Of a stretch of 64,000 nt of DNA, positions 42,281 to 51,102 are shown piece after piece (within the stretch, counting starts at the first letter, position 1; each line of letters begins with the position of its first letter). The notes below the pieces were generated by a model. It was given only the letters and a program-made list of their open reading frames with translations, was not told the origin of the DNA and did no database searches. The DNA lies in assembly GCF_900091555.1 (NCBI RefSeq), contig NZ_FMCX01000010.1, positions 92,855 to 156,854 of the forward strand, written 5' to 3'. The translations under genes and the position numbers were made by a program. This stretch comes from Micromonospora mirobrigensis. Its GTDB lineage: Bacteria > Actinomycetota > Actinomycetes > Mycobacteriales > Micromonosporaceae.

Positions 42281-44439
42281 GGCCCCACCACCGCCGGCTG
42301 CGCCGCCGAGGCGGCCGGGTCGACAGCGGCCAGGACGGCCGGCGGCGGCGCCTGCCCGGGTACGACCGGCGCACCGGCCCGGGCCGGTAACCGCTCCGCC
42401 GGCAGCCGCACCGTGACGGCGGTGCCGCCGTCCCGACCGGGCCCGACCACGCACACCCCGCCGATCCCCTCGGCCCGTTCGCGCATCGACCGCATCCCCA
42501 CCCCGGCCGGCGCGTCCGGCGGCACGCCCCGACCGGCGTCAGTGACCCGGACGGTCAACCCGTCCGCGCCGCGCACGAGGCTCACCGCGCAGGTCGCCGC
42601 GCCGGAGTGCCGGTGCACGTTGCGGACCGCCTCGGCGACGATGCCGTAGATGGCGGTGGCCACCGGCTCGGGCAGGGGCAGTGGCACCGCCTCCACCCGC
42701 ACGGTCAGCCCGGACGGTTCGTACCGCTGGGCCAGCTCGTGCAGGGCCGGGACCAGGCCGCGCTCACCCAGCACCGGCGGCAGCAGGGCGCGGGCGATGT
42801 CCCGGATCTGCTCGACCCGCTGGTCGGCCTCCGCACGCAACAGGTCCAGCAGCCGCCCCGCGGCCGGTGGGTCGACGGTCAGCAGGTTACGGGCCGCCTG
42901 GAGGCCGAGCGCCACCCCGGCCAACGCCGGACCGAGCCCGTCGTGCAGGTCGCGGCGCAACGCCCGCCGCTCCTCCTCGCGGGCCTCGGCCAGCCGGGAC
43001 CGGGAGCCGGCGAGGGCCCGGCTGGTGGCGGCGAGACTGGCCGCCGAGGAGACCAGCGGCACGAGATCCAGCAGCGCGGCCCGGGTCCGCCCGTCCAACC
43101 GCTCCCCCGCCCGGGCCCAGGCCACCAGCCGGCCGATCTCGGTGTCCGCCCGGCGCAGCGGCAGCACCAGCGGCTCCCCGCGCGGGCCGGCCGCGTCCCA
43201 CCGGCCGGCGCAGGACTCCGGACCGTCCACCTCGATCCCGCACCCGCCGAGCCGGAGCAGGTCGGTGAGGCTCTGCGCCACTGCGGTGAGCACCTCCACC
43301 GGGTCGTCGGAGGCGCTGATCCGGTCTCCGACGCCGCGTACCACGCCGAGCGGCTCGACCGCCTCGCCGTGGATCAGCCGGTCGACGCCGCGCTGCACCC
43401 GGGAGCGGGCCGGGTGCACGCCCGCCGCGACCAGCGCGGTGACCAGCACGCCAGGCACGGCGGACGAGGTGGGCAGCGCCGCGTCCAGGACGGTCACCCC
43501 GGAGACGTACGCGGCGACCAGCAGGAAGGTCAGCAGGAACCAGACCAGCGTGCGGCGGACCGCCATCTCGATCCCCCACAGCCGCTGCCGGAGCACCACG
43601 GCCAGCACGGCGGCCGGAAAGAACGCCTGGGAGGCGAGCATCGCGGCCGGTGCCAGCCACTCCGGGATCCGCCGGGACGCGTCCGGGCCGAAGCCGACCG
43701 GCGCGAAGCTCAACGCGAGCAGCACGGTGCCGACCGCCAGCCAGCCCAGCCCGACCCGCTCCCTCGGCACCCCGGTACGCCACCGGCGGCCCACCCCGGC
43801 CGCGGCCACCAGCCCGAGCAGCGGCACCGTGGCGAAGAGCAGCGGCTCGGCCCGTTCGATCAGCTCGGCCCAGGTCGCGCTGGGGATCGGCAGCGGCGCT
43901 CCCGAGGGCTGGCCGGGCCGGCCGGGCCAGGTCAGCTGGCACACCTCGATCGTGGCGACCACCAGGGCACCCACGGCCACCGCGAGCCGGGCCGGCACCG
44001 GCAACCGGCCCTCGCGGACCAGCCAGGGCAGCACGACGATCAGCGAGAGCATGCCGGGCGCCCAGGCCCAGTGTCGGGCCGAGGTGAGCCAGACCGGATC
44101 GGGCAGCGCCGGGTGTACCCGGAGCAGGGCGACCCACTGCGCGCCGAACGCGGACAGGCCGCCGCCCACTCCGGTCGCGGCGAGCAGCCAGGCGACCGGG
44201 TGGCCGCGGCGCCACAGGACCAGCGCGGCCACCATGCCGTAGACGGCGCAGTCGGTGAAGTCGACCAGGAAGTAGAGCTCGGACAGGCCCCACGGCCGGC
44301 GGGCGAGCAGCCAGCAGCAGGTCGTACCGACCAGGAGCAGGGCGCAGGCGACCGCCACCGACCCGGCGGCGACCGGCCGGCGATGGTCGTCCCCGGCCGC
44401 CGGCGGTCGGTCCGCGACGGGGAGCAGGTCGGCAGGCAT
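42277..44439 (-). CDS. Membrane sensor histidine kinase
   Basis: The 720-residue kinase has eight or more membrane helices in its first 330 residues, then a GAF-like segment (about 370-470), a HisKA_3 box ALRRDLHDGLGPALAGVALG and a C-terminal HATPase (AEAVRNVHRHSGA, VTDAGRGVPPD and GVGMRSMRERAEG). It resembles the NarL-type kinases with a large multi-spanning sensor. It overlaps its regulator by four bases. Its signal and targets cannot be read; the membrane protein just upstream may be its sensor partner or unrelated. Confidence 0.88.
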   Translation of the reverse strand: MPADLLPVADRPPAAGDDHRRPVAAGSVAVACALLLVGTTCCWLLARRPWGLSELYFLVDFTDCAVYGMVAALVLWRRGHPVAWLLAATGVGGGLSAFGAQWVALLRVHPALPDPVWLTSARHWAWAPGMLSLIVVLPWLVREGRLPVPARLAVAVGALVVATIEVCQLTWPGRPGQPSGAPLPIPSATWAELIERAEPLLFATVPLLGLVAAAGVGRRWRTGVPRERVGLGWLAVGTVLLALSFAPVGFGPDASRRIPEWLAPAAMLASQAFFPAAVLAVVLRQRLWGIEMAVRRTLVWFLLTFLLVAAYVSGVTVLDAALPTSSAVPGVLVTALVAAGVHPARSRVQRGVDRLIHGEAVEPLGVVRGVGDRISASDDPVEVLTAVAQSLTDLLRLGGCGIEVDGPESCAGRWDAAGPRGEPLVLPLRRADTEIGRLVAWARAGERLDGRTRAALLDLVPLVSSAASLAATSRALAGSRSRLAEAREEERRALRRDLHDGLGPALAGVALGLQAARNLLTVDPPAAGRLLDLLRAEADQRVEQIRDIARALLPPVLGERGLVPALHELAQRYEPSGLTVRVEAVPLPLPEPVATAIYGIVAEAVRNVHRHSGAATCAVSLVRGADGLTVRVTDAGRGVPPDAPAGVGMRSMRERAEGIGGVCVVGPGRDGGTAVTVRLPAERLPARAGAPVVPGQAPPPAVLAAVDPAASAAQPAVVGP

Positions 44440-44463
44440 GACCCGATCCTGACAGTCGCCGGT

Positions 44464-45159
44464 TCAGTTGCCGAGACCCCGGCGCTCCACGGCGAATGTC
44501 AGTCCGGCGACAGTGGCCCAGAGCGCGGCCGGGGCCAGCGCCAGGTACTGCAACGGCACCGCCTGGGTCACCGCGACCAGCGCGGCCATCAGCAGGCTGA
44601 ACACCGCCAGCCAGCGGCTCACCGAGCGGCGGCGCAGGCCGGCGACGGCGACCGCGCCGGCGCTGAGCCCGGCGCCCGCCCAGACCCACGGGAAGGTGTC
44701 GTAGCCGGCGGCCAGGGCGGCCACCGTGTCGGCGTCGGTCTCGCCCAGGTGACCGAGGTCCCAGTACAGCTCGGTGGAGACCCCGCCGCCGACCAGCAGC
44801 ATCGCCGCGACCAGCAGCAGCCCACCGGCCGCGACGTCCGGCAGGAGGCCGCCGGCGGGCTCCCGGGCCGCGAGCCGGCGCCGCAGCCCGGCGGCGAACA
44901 CCGCGAGGCAGCCGGCGCCGAGCGCGGTGAGCACCTGGAAGACCCAGACGTACGCCTCCCGGCCCGCCATCGCCGCGCTGAGCCGCCCGTTGTCGGCGAA
45001 CAGCGCCCGGTCGACGTCGGTCAGCCGCGGGCCGATCTGGAACAGGGCGATGCCGGTGGCCCCGGCGAGGACCCCGGCCACGGCCCAGCCGCGTCGCGTC
45101 GGTGCGGTCGGGGTGCTCGGGGTGGCGGCGTCGAGGGCGGCGCTCATCGGGACGGACAT
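44464..45159 (-). CDS. Six-helix membrane protein of unknown function
   Basis: The 231-residue protein has about six membrane helices (for example WAVAGVLAGATGIALFQIG, GLLLVAAMLLVGGGVSTELY and LAVFSLLMAALVAVTQAVPL). The start is supported by GGAGGAACC next to the ATG. It lies 24 bases upstream of the histidine kinase on the same strand and so is probably co-transcribed with it. No family is recognised with confidence. Confidence 0.75.
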   Translation of the reverse strand: MSVPMSAALDAATPSTPTAPTRRGWAVAGVLAGATGIALFQIGPRLTDVDRALFADNGRLSAAMAGREAYVWVFQVLTALGAGCLAVFAAGLRRRLAAREPAGGLLPDVAAGGLLLVAAMLLVGGGVSTELYWDLGHLGETDADTVAALAAGYDTFPWVWAGAGLSAGAVAVAGLRRRSVSRWLAVFSLLMAALVAVTQAVPLQYLALAPAALWATVAGLTFAVERRGLGN

Positions 45160-45385
45160 GGTTCCTCCTGCGGGACCTCACGGGCGACCCGGCGGATCGC
45201 CGCGGATCGCAGCCTGCCCGTCCCGCCGTCCCGGGCGCACGGGTGCGGCGTCCCGCCCGGCCGGGCGGTTCCGTCGGGCGGCTCGGCGGGCGTCCCGTCC
45301 GGTCGGTGCCGGTGTCCCTGGCGGCCGGGACGGTGGGCCGGCCACGGTGGACCGGCCCGATAGGACCGAGCTGGGAGGCCCCTCG

Positions 45386-46555
45386 ATGCCCGAGCAACAC
45401 GCCGACGACCTGATCCGTGCCGTCCAGGACCTCACCCCGGAGCTCACCGCGCGGGCCGGCGAGATCGAGCGGGAGCGGGAGATCCCGGCCGACCTGCTCG
45501 ACCGGTTGCGCGCCGCCGGCTGCTTCCGCATGTTCGTGCCGCGCAGCCACGGCGGGTACGAGGTGGACCTGCGCACCGGCATGGCGGTACTGGAGACTCT
45601 GGCCCGGGCCGACGGCTCCACCGGTTGGACGGTGATGATCGGCGCGGAGAGCCCGCACCTGCTGGCGATGCTGCCCCGCGAGCGGTTCGACAAGCTCTAC
45701 GCGGCCGGCCCGGACGTGGTGGTGGCGGGCGGCTTCGCGCCCCAGGGACGGGCGGAGCTGGCCGACGGCGGCTACCAGGTCGCCGGCCGGTGGCCCTTCG
45801 CCAGCGGCTGCCGGCACGCCGACTGGATCTTCGGCAACTGCCTGCTCACCTGGGAGGGAAAGTCGCTGCCCGGGCCGGCCGGCCAGCCGCCGGAGACCCG
45901 CTCGATGCTCTTCCCGGCCGACCGGGTCACGGTGGTCGACACCTGGCACGTGCTGGGCCTGCGCGGCACCGGCAGCCACGACGTGCAGGTCGACCCCGTC
46001 TTCTGCCCGGCGGAGGAGACCTTCGACCTGTTCACCGGCACGCCCTGCGTGCCCGGCCCGGGGTTCGTCGCGCCGCTGGTGCACTTCGTGCTGCACCTCG
46101 GCGCGGTGGCGGTCGGCATCGCCCAGGGTGCGCTGGACGACCTGACGGCGCTGCTCGGAGACGGCCGGCAGCGCCTCTACGCCCGGCAGCCGCTGGCCGA
46201 CTCGCCCGCCTTCCGGATCCAGCTCGGCCGGGCCGAGCTGCAGGTACGCGCGGCTCGGGCGCTGCTGCACAGCCTCGCCGACGAGCTGTGGACGGCCTGC
46301 GCCGAGAACCCGGCGGCAGTCGCCGAGCTGCACCCGACGATCTCGGCCAGCCTGCCCTGGGTGACCGAGCTGACCACCGCCGCGGTGGACACCTGCTACC
46401 GGGCGGCGGGCGGCGAGGCGACCCGGGACTCGTCGCCGATCCAGCGCCGGTTCCGCGACATCCACACCTTCGGCCAGCACGCGGCGGCGGCCGAGGGCTG
46501 GCTGGGCAACAACGGCGCCCGGCTGCTGGGCCGCCCGGTGCAACTGGCGTACTGA
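45386..46555 (+). CDS. Acyl-CoA-dehydrogenase-like flavoprotein (HsaA/DszC type)
   Basis: The 389-residue protein has the acyl-CoA dehydrogenase fold: helical N-terminus with RLRAAGCFRMFVPRSHGGYE, ADGSTGWTVMIGAES, VAGRWPFASGCRHADWIFG and C-terminal helices (RRFRDIHTFGQHAAAAEGW). The segment VLGLRGTGSHDVQVD is typical of flavin-dependent monooxygenases such as HsaA and DszC, which use reduced flavin to hydroxylate aromatic or sulfur compounds. GGGAGG lies seven bases before the ATG. The neighbouring LLM oxidoreductase is convergent. Confidence 0.82.
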   Translation: MPEQHADDLIRAVQDLTPELTARAGEIEREREIPADLLDRLRAAGCFRMFVPRSHGGYEVDLRTGMAVLETLARADGSTGWTVMIGAESPHLLAMLPRERFDKLYAAGPDVVVAGGFAPQGRAELADGGYQVAGRWPFASGCRHADWIFGNCLLTWEGKSLPGPAGQPPETRSMLFPADRVTVVDTWHVLGLRGTGSHDVQVDPVFCPAEETFDLFTGTPCVPGPGFVAPLVHFVLHLGAVAVGIAQGALDDLTALLGDGRQRLYARQPLADSPAFRIQLGRAELQVRAARALLHSLADELWTACAENPAAVAELHPTISASLPWVTELTTAAVDTCYRAAGGEATRDSSPIQRRFRDIHTFGQHAAAAEGWLGNNGARLLGRPVQLAY

Positions 46556-46558
46556 GCC

Positions 46559-46595
46559 GGCCGCCGGCCGGCCGGGGGGGGTCCGGCCGGCGGCC
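46559..46595. terminator. 13-bp-stem hairpin between convergent genes
   Basis: Arms GGCCGCCGGCCGG (46559-46571) and CCGGCCGGCGGCC (46583-46595) pair perfectly around an 11-base G-rich loop that contains a run of eight G. It can serve both the flavoprotein gene and the convergent LLM gene. Confidence 0.7.
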
Positions 46596-46620
46596 CCGCC
46601 GGGGCATCAGGCTGTCCGGG

Positions 46621-47577
46621 TCAGCCCAGTTGCGGGGCCACCTCGCGGGCGAACAGCCGCATCGAGTCCGGGTCGGTGGGCTCGTGGAAGTAGAGCATGA
46701 AGTACTGGATGCCGGCGTCGACCAGCCGGCCGAAGACCTCGACGAGCTCGGCGGGCGTGCCGACGGCGCTGCCGGTCGCCGTCTCCGCCCGGTCCCGTCC
46801 GGCCAGCCGGGCGGTCACCTCGGCGTCGGTGGCGCCGGTGAACACCGACAGCGCCGCCGTACGCAGGATGCCGTCGTAGTCCCGCCCGACCTCGGCGCAG
46901 TGCCGGGCGAGGACGTCCAGCTTGTGCCGGTAGAAGGCCGGGTCGGTGTGGTCGGTGAGGTTGCAGGCGTCGGCGTACCTGGCGACCGTGCGCAGGGTGC
47001 GCTTCTCGCCGCTGCCACCGATCATCAGCGGGATGTGCGGGCGCTGCACCCCGGTCGGCACGTTCTGCGCCCCGGTCACCCGGTGGAAGCGGCCGTCGAC
47101 GGTGGCCACCGGCTCCCGCATCGCGGTGATCACCCGGGCGGCCTCGTCCAGCCGGGTCAGCCGCTCGCCGGTCGACGGGTACGGCTGGTCGAACCCGTAC
47201 GCGTCGTACTCCCGCTGGTCCCAGCCGCCGCCGAGGCCGAGGAAGGCCCGGCCGCCGCTGGCCACGTCGAGGGTGGCCGCCATCTTGGCCACCAGGGCGG
47301 GGTTGCGGAAGCTGTTGCAGGTGACGATCTGCCCGAGCCGCACCCGGCGGGTCTCCCGGGCGATGGCCGACAGGCTGGTCCAGCACTCGAAGGTGGTCTC
47401 CGGCTCGCCGCTGAACGCCTGCACGTGGTCGTAGAGCCAGACCGAGTCGTAGCCCAGGTCGTCGGCCTCCCGGGCCACCCCGACCATCGCCTCGAACTGC
47501 GCGACCGGGTCGGCCAGGTGGGTGAGGTCGGACCGCCAGCCCTGCGGCAGCACCACCCCGAACCGGATCCCGCTCAT
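46621..47577 (-). CDS. LLM-class F420-dependent oxidoreductase
   Basis: The 318-residue protein has the luciferase-like barrel: MSGIRFGVVLPQGWRSD, ADDLGYDSVWLYDH, IVTCNSFRNPALVAKMAATL, ASGGRAFLGLGGGWDQREY and IPLMIGGSGEKRTLRTVARYA. This matches F420-dependent enzymes common in actinobacteria. ATG 47577 gives the family N-terminus. It is separate from the LLM gene at 39544, only distantly similar. Confidence 0.87.
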   Translation of the reverse strand: MSGIRFGVVLPQGWRSDLTHLADPVAQFEAMVGVAREADDLGYDSVWLYDHVQAFSGEPETTFECWTSLSAIARETRRVRLGQIVTCNSFRNPALVAKMAATLDVASGGRAFLGLGGGWDQREYDAYGFDQPYPSTGERLTRLDEAARVITAMREPVATVDGRFHRVTGAQNVPTGVQRPHIPLMIGGSGEKRTLRTVARYADACNLTDHTDPAFYRHKLDVLARHCAEVGRDYDGILRTAALSVFTGATDAEVTARLAGRDRAETATGSAVGTPAELVEVFGRLVDAGIQYFMLYFHEPTDPDSMRLFAREVAPQLG

Positions 47578-47698
47578 TGCCCGCCCCTCGTCGTCGACAG
47601 CGCGGGTCAGGGTACGCGGGGCGGGGGCCGCGGCCCGGGGACCGACCCCCGGGTGGGTGGCGTCGCGCACAACCCGCCCGGTGGCCTCCCTCGGAGGA

Positions 47699-48739
47699 TC
47701 AGACGTACGGCGGGACCGCGTACGCGGCGCGCAGCGCGGCCAGCCCGGTCGCCTTCGGGGTGAGGGTCCCCCAGCCGGAGTTGAAGTAGTTCGTCCGGGC
47801 GATCCGGGGCCGGACCTCGGCGTTGAGCGTGGCGATGGCCGGTGGCACGGTGGCGATCCAGCCGGCCTGGTTCGGGATCTCGGCGACCCGGACCCCCCAT
47901 TCACCGATCAGCACCGGCCGGGACAGCGCGATCGGGCCGAGGTCGGCCACCGCCCAGTCCTTGGTGCGGCGGAACCGGGCCAGCGCGGTGTCGGTCGGGC
48001 TGGTGGCGTAGACGTTCCAGTGCAGGAAGTCCAGCTTGGCCATCAGCGACTCGGGGTGGGTGCGCTGGTAGGAGGCCCGGTCCCAGCCGCCGACGCCGAC
48101 CGAGAAGGTGGTGCCGCCGGGCAGGCTGCGGGCCTTGAACCAGTTGACGATGTAGGTCACCGCCTGCACCGCCCGGGCGTCGGACTGGGCCCAGGTGTAG
48201 GCGACCCCGGCCTCGGTGGTGCCGAACTCGTGGTCGGTGTCGAGCTCGGAGGCGAGTTGGATGTTCACGCCGAACCCCATCGTGCGGTACTGGGACAGGG
48301 CGCGGGCGAACAGGCCGTCGCACTGCCCGGCGAGCACCTGGCCGTAGCCGTACGCCTTGGGCCAGGTCGTGCCGGGTCGCTGCTGGATGGTCATCGCGGG
48401 TGCCGGGACGGTGTAGGTGACCCCGTCCACGGTGAAGGTCTGCGCTCCGGTGCTGGAGCTGCCGTAGTGCTTCAGCTCCAGCACCATGTTGATCTTGATG
48501 CCGGACTGGCCGAGCGTGATCAGCCACGGCCGGTTGTAGCCGGGAAAGATGTACGCGTCGGCGAAGCTGCGGTACTGGGTCAACGAGCGGAAGTTCCCGC
48601 CCGCCATGTCGGCCGTCGGGTCGGCGCCACCGGAGAGGTAGTAGCCGCCGAGGACCGGCGCGGCGAGCGCGTAGTCGACGCTGGTGGTCGCGGCATTGCC
48701 GCTTCGATCACGCACGGTGACAGTCACCCTGGGCATCAC
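47699..48739 (-). CDS. Glycoside-hydrolase-like protein
   Basis: The 346-residue protein begins with a short Ig-like strand set (VTVTVRDRSGNAATTSV) then a domain that looks like a (beta/alpha)8 glycosidase: FGVNIQLASELDTDHEFG, LDFLHWNVYATSP and RPVLIGEWGVRVAE, where GEWG is the usual nucleophile segment. There is no signal peptide, odd for a glycosidase. GTG at 48739 overlaps the previous gene's stop by four bases. It may be a carbohydrate-binding or structural protein of phage origin, but no phage genes surround it. Confidence 0.7.
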   Translation of the reverse strand: MMPRVTVTVRDRSGNAATTSVDYALAAPVLGGYYLSGGADPTADMAGGNFRSLTQYRSFADAYIFPGYNRPWLITLGQSGIKINMVLELKHYGSSSTGAQTFTVDGVTYTVPAPAMTIQQRPGTTWPKAYGYGQVLAGQCDGLFARALSQYRTMGFGVNIQLASELDTDHEFGTTEAGVAYTWAQSDARAVQAVTYIVNWFKARSLPGGTTFSVGVGGWDRASYQRTHPESLMAKLDFLHWNVYATSPTDTALARFRRTKDWAVADLGPIALSRPVLIGEWGVRVAEIPNQAGWIATVPPAIATLNAEVRPRIARTNYFNSGWGTLTPKATGLAALRAAYAVPPYV

Positions 48740-49005
48740 GCCACCGCCCGGAAGACGGCGACCGAACCGGTGTCCGACACCCGGGCCCAGGTGCGGCCGG
48801 AGTCGTCCGAGACGGTGACGGTCAGCGGATCGATGACCGCGTTGACCTTGACCGGGTTGCTGCTGTTGCCCTTCGAGTCGGTGACCACGACAGTCACGGT
48901 CACCTGCTGGGTGTCGGGGTCACTGTAGGTGACGGTGAGGAGCATCTGCTCCCCCGGCGAGAAGGTGGTCGCGTTCAGGGAGGCGGACGCGCTGGGAGCG
49001 GCCAT
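48736..49005 (-). CDS. Small Ig-like domain protein
   Basis: The 89-residue protein is a single beta-sandwich: LNATTFSPGEQMLLTVTYSD, VTVTVVVTDSKGNSSNPVKV and LTVTVSDDSGRTWARV. Ig-like modules bind sugars or proteins. It is coupled to the glycosidase-like gene (GTGA). There is no signal peptide. Together the two may make a two-part adhesin/glycosidase, or they may once have been one gene. Confidence 0.65.
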   Translation of the reverse strand: MAAPSASASLNATTFSPGEQMLLTVTYSDPDTQQVTVTVVVTDSKGNSSNPVKVNAVIDPLTVTVSDDSGRTWARVSDTGSVAVFRAVA

Positions 49006-49020
49006 GACGGGCCTTCTTTC

Positions 49021-49039
49021 GGGCTCGGGCGCCGAGCCC
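49021..49039 (-). promoter_or_regulatory. Hairpin in the leader of the Ig-like gene
   Basis: GGGCTCGG (49021-49028) and CCGAGCCC (49032-49039) pair perfectly around three bases, 16 bases upstream of the minus-strand ATG. A further inverted repeat GGTATC/GATACC lies at 49162-49180 where a promoter or operator may be. No known riboswitch pattern was recognised in the leader. Confidence 0.35.
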
Positions 49040-49283
49040 GGCTCGGCGCTGGCTCAGCGGGAGGGGATGGTCCCGCTGTCCGAGGGGTGGGACGTGGCCC
49101 GCCGTCCTGCGCCTCTGATCTGCCTCAACACTGCTCCCACCAGGGGCTTCGCGTCCTGTCCGGTATCCGATGGCGATACCGCCGTCCGGCTGACTGCGCC
49201 GGACACCGGCAAAGCGGATAATTTTGGGGTTGGCCCTCGGCCGGCGCGCCGCCGGGCGCTCGTCGGCCGGGCGGCGAAGACCG

Positions 49284-49583
49284 CCCCGTCACCTCCCGTG
49301 GCGACCACGGGCGACCGTCCACCGCCGTCCGGAACGCCCGCCGCTCGACGACGGGCGCGATCACCCGGCCGCCGAGCGCGCTGCCCAGCAGCACGTACCG
49401 CCCGCCCACGGCCGCCGCGAGACCGGCGAATCGGGGCACGGCCACCCCGGGCCCGTCACCGACCGCCACCGGCGGCACGCCCAGCAGCGCCAGGTCCGCG
49501 CGGAGCAGGTCGGCCGCCGCGCCCAGGCGCGGATCCAGACCCAACCCGTCCCAGCCGTACGCCGAGCCGAGCCGCTCGGGCCT
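49284..49583 (-). pseudogene. Remnant of a haem-oxygenase-like gene
   Basis: This frame encodes LDPRLGAAADLLRADLALLG followed by PRFAGLAAAVGGRYVLLGSA and LGGRVIAP. The last part strongly recalls the GALYVLEGSTLGGRVI region of bacterial biliverdin-forming haem oxygenases. Both the N-terminal third with the proximal His and the C-terminal part are missing or unrecognisable, and no credible start or ribosome-binding site is seen. It is most likely a decayed fragment. Nothing else is seen in the 624-base gap between the Ig-like gene and the nucleotidyltransferase. Confidence 0.5.
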
Positions 49584-49629
49584 GCTTTTCCGCTGGCCCG
49601 GATCCGCCGGATGCACTAGGAAGACAGTC

Positions 49630-50130
49630 ATGATCGACGCTGACGTGACGACCGCCGACGAGGTGCACAGCGTGCTGGACGCCCTGGCCGCGGTCGGCTG
49701 CGCCGCCTGGATCAGCGGTGGCTGGGGGGTCGACGCGTTGGCGGGTACGCAGACCCGCCCGCACCGCGACCTGGACCTGGCCATCCCAGCCGAGCACGAG
49801 GCCGCGGCGCTGGCCGCCCTCGGCCGGCTCGGTTACGTGGTCGAGACCGACTGGCGTCCGGTCCGCGTCGAGGTCGTCGCCGCCGGGCGCGGCCGGGTGG
49901 ACCTGCACCCGCTGGCCTTCGACGAGGACGGTCACGGCCACCAGGCCGGCCTCGACGGGTCGACCTTCCGCTGGCCGCGGGAGTGCTTCACCACCGGCGC
50001 CGTCGCCGGCCGCCCGGTCGGCTGCATCTCGATCGCGCAGCAGCAGCTGTTCCACAGCGGGTACGACCCGCGCGACGTCGACCGCGCCGACCTGGCCGTG
50101 CTGCACGACCTGGCCTCCCGGGCCGGGTGA
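49630..50130 (+). CDS. Nucleotidyltransferase of the aminoglycoside/lincosamide adenylyltransferase type
   Basis: The 166-residue protein has the minimal nucleotidyltransferase motif ISGGWGVDAL, then RPHRDLDLAIP with the two metal-binding Asp residues, then VDLHPLAF. This matches LinA/ANT(2'')-like enzymes that adenylate antibiotics, which are common in actinomycetes. The ATG is preceded by AGGAAGACAGTC. Actual resistance activity is an inference; many such proteins are uncharacterised. Confidence 0.82.
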   Translation: MIDADVTTADEVHSVLDALAAVGCAAWISGGWGVDALAGTQTRPHRDLDLAIPAEHEAAALAALGRLGYVVETDWRPVRVEVVAAGRGRVDLHPLAFDEDGHGHQAGLDGSTFRWPRECFTTGAVAGRPVGCISIAQQQLFHSGYDPRDVDRADLAVLHDLASRAG

Positions 50131-50136
50131 CCGGCG

Positions 50137-50347
50137 GTGCCGGCCACGCTCTTCCTGACGTGCGGCCTCCAGGGCAGCGGCAAGACCACCCTGGCCCGCC
50201 GCCTCGCGGAGGAACACGCCGCCCTGCGCTCACCGCCGACGAGTGGCTGCCCGGATCACCGACGAGCAGTTCGACCGGGCCTGGGAACTCTTCCAGCGGG
50301 AGCGTCCCACCCCGGACGAGCTGCGCCTCTTCGACCCGATGCCCTGA
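50137..50347 (+). pseudogene. Broken AAA-family kinase gene
   Basis: Starting at GTG 50137 the frame gives MPATLFLTCGLQGSGKTTLA with Walker A GLQGSGKTT, then loses coherence near 50230. The next frame continues LTADEWL, a known follow-on motif in these kinases, and a third frame ends QFDRAWELFQRERPTPDELR to TGA at 50345-50347. The middle is missing. This is a kinase shortened by an internal deletion and at least two frame changes. Confidence 0.6.
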
Positions 50348-50388
50348 CCGGGGTCGCTTCCGGCGCGGCCGGTCGCCAGGATGGACGG

Positions 50389-51102
50389 ATGGACCCGGAC
50401 GCCGCCCCGCTGGAACGACCGACGATGCTCCTCGTGCACAGCCCGCTCCTCACGCCGGCGAGCTGGGACGCGCTGTTGCCGTACCTGACAGCGGCGGGGT
50501 GGCGGGTGGTCGTACCCGATCTGCGTCCGCTGGTGGAGGCGCCGTCCTTCCACGCGGCCGTCCGCGCGGCGGCCGTCGCCGGCGTCGCGCCCGGCGCACC
50601 CACCGTGGTCGTCGGCCACAGCCGGGCGGGCGCCTACCTGCCCGGCATCGTCGACGCGGTCGGTGGCCGGGACGTGGTCTTCCTGGACGCCCGGCTGCCG
50701 CATCCGGGCGCCAGCTGGCTCGGGTCGTCGCCGCCCGAGCGGGCCGCGTGGTTGCGGGAGCGGTCGACGTCGGGTCGGCTCCCGAGGTGGGACACCTGGT
50801 TCCCGGCCGACTCCATGGCGGAACTCCTGCCCGACCCCGGGCAGCGGCGCCACGTGCTGGCCGACCTGCCGGAGCTGCCGTGGCAGGTCGTCGCCGAGAT
50901 ACTGCCGCCGGCCGGGGCGGGGTGGGAGTCGGCCCGACGCGGCTACCTGCGGCTGAGCCGCGGATACGAGCCCACGGCAGCCGAGGCGGAAGGATCCGGC
51001 TACCGGGTGCGGCGGGTGGAGACCGACCACCTGGCGATGGTGAGCCGACCCGAGCTGGTCGCGGAGCTCATCCTCTCGACCGTCGGGGCCGGTGCCCGGT
51101 GA
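50389..51102 (+). CDS. Alpha/beta hydrolase
   Basis: The 237-residue protein has MLLVHSPLLTPASWDAL, the elbow VVGHSRAGAYLPGI with the Ser nucleophile, and a late acidic and His set (RRVETDHLAMVSRP). The ATG at 50389 gives the natural N-terminus. The same frame is open upstream through the broken kinase but that part is not related. Its stop overlaps the next gene by four bases. It differs from the hydrolase at 4747. Confidence 0.78.
   Translation: MDPDAAPLERPTMLLVHSPLLTPASWDALLPYLTAAGWRVVVPDLRPLVEAPSFHAAVRAAAVAGVAPGAPTVVVGHSRAGAYLPGIVDAVGGRDVVFLDARLPHPGASWLGSSPPERAAWLRERSTSGRLPRWDTWFPADSMAELLPDPGQRRHVLADLPELPWQVVAEILPPAGAGWESARRGYLRLSRGYEPTAAEAEGSGYRVRRVETDHLAMVSRPELVAELILSTVGAGAR

Noticed and set aside
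47699..49005. Prophage remnant
   Set aside because: No integrase, capsid, portal or lysis genes are found around the Ig-like/glycosidase-like pair.
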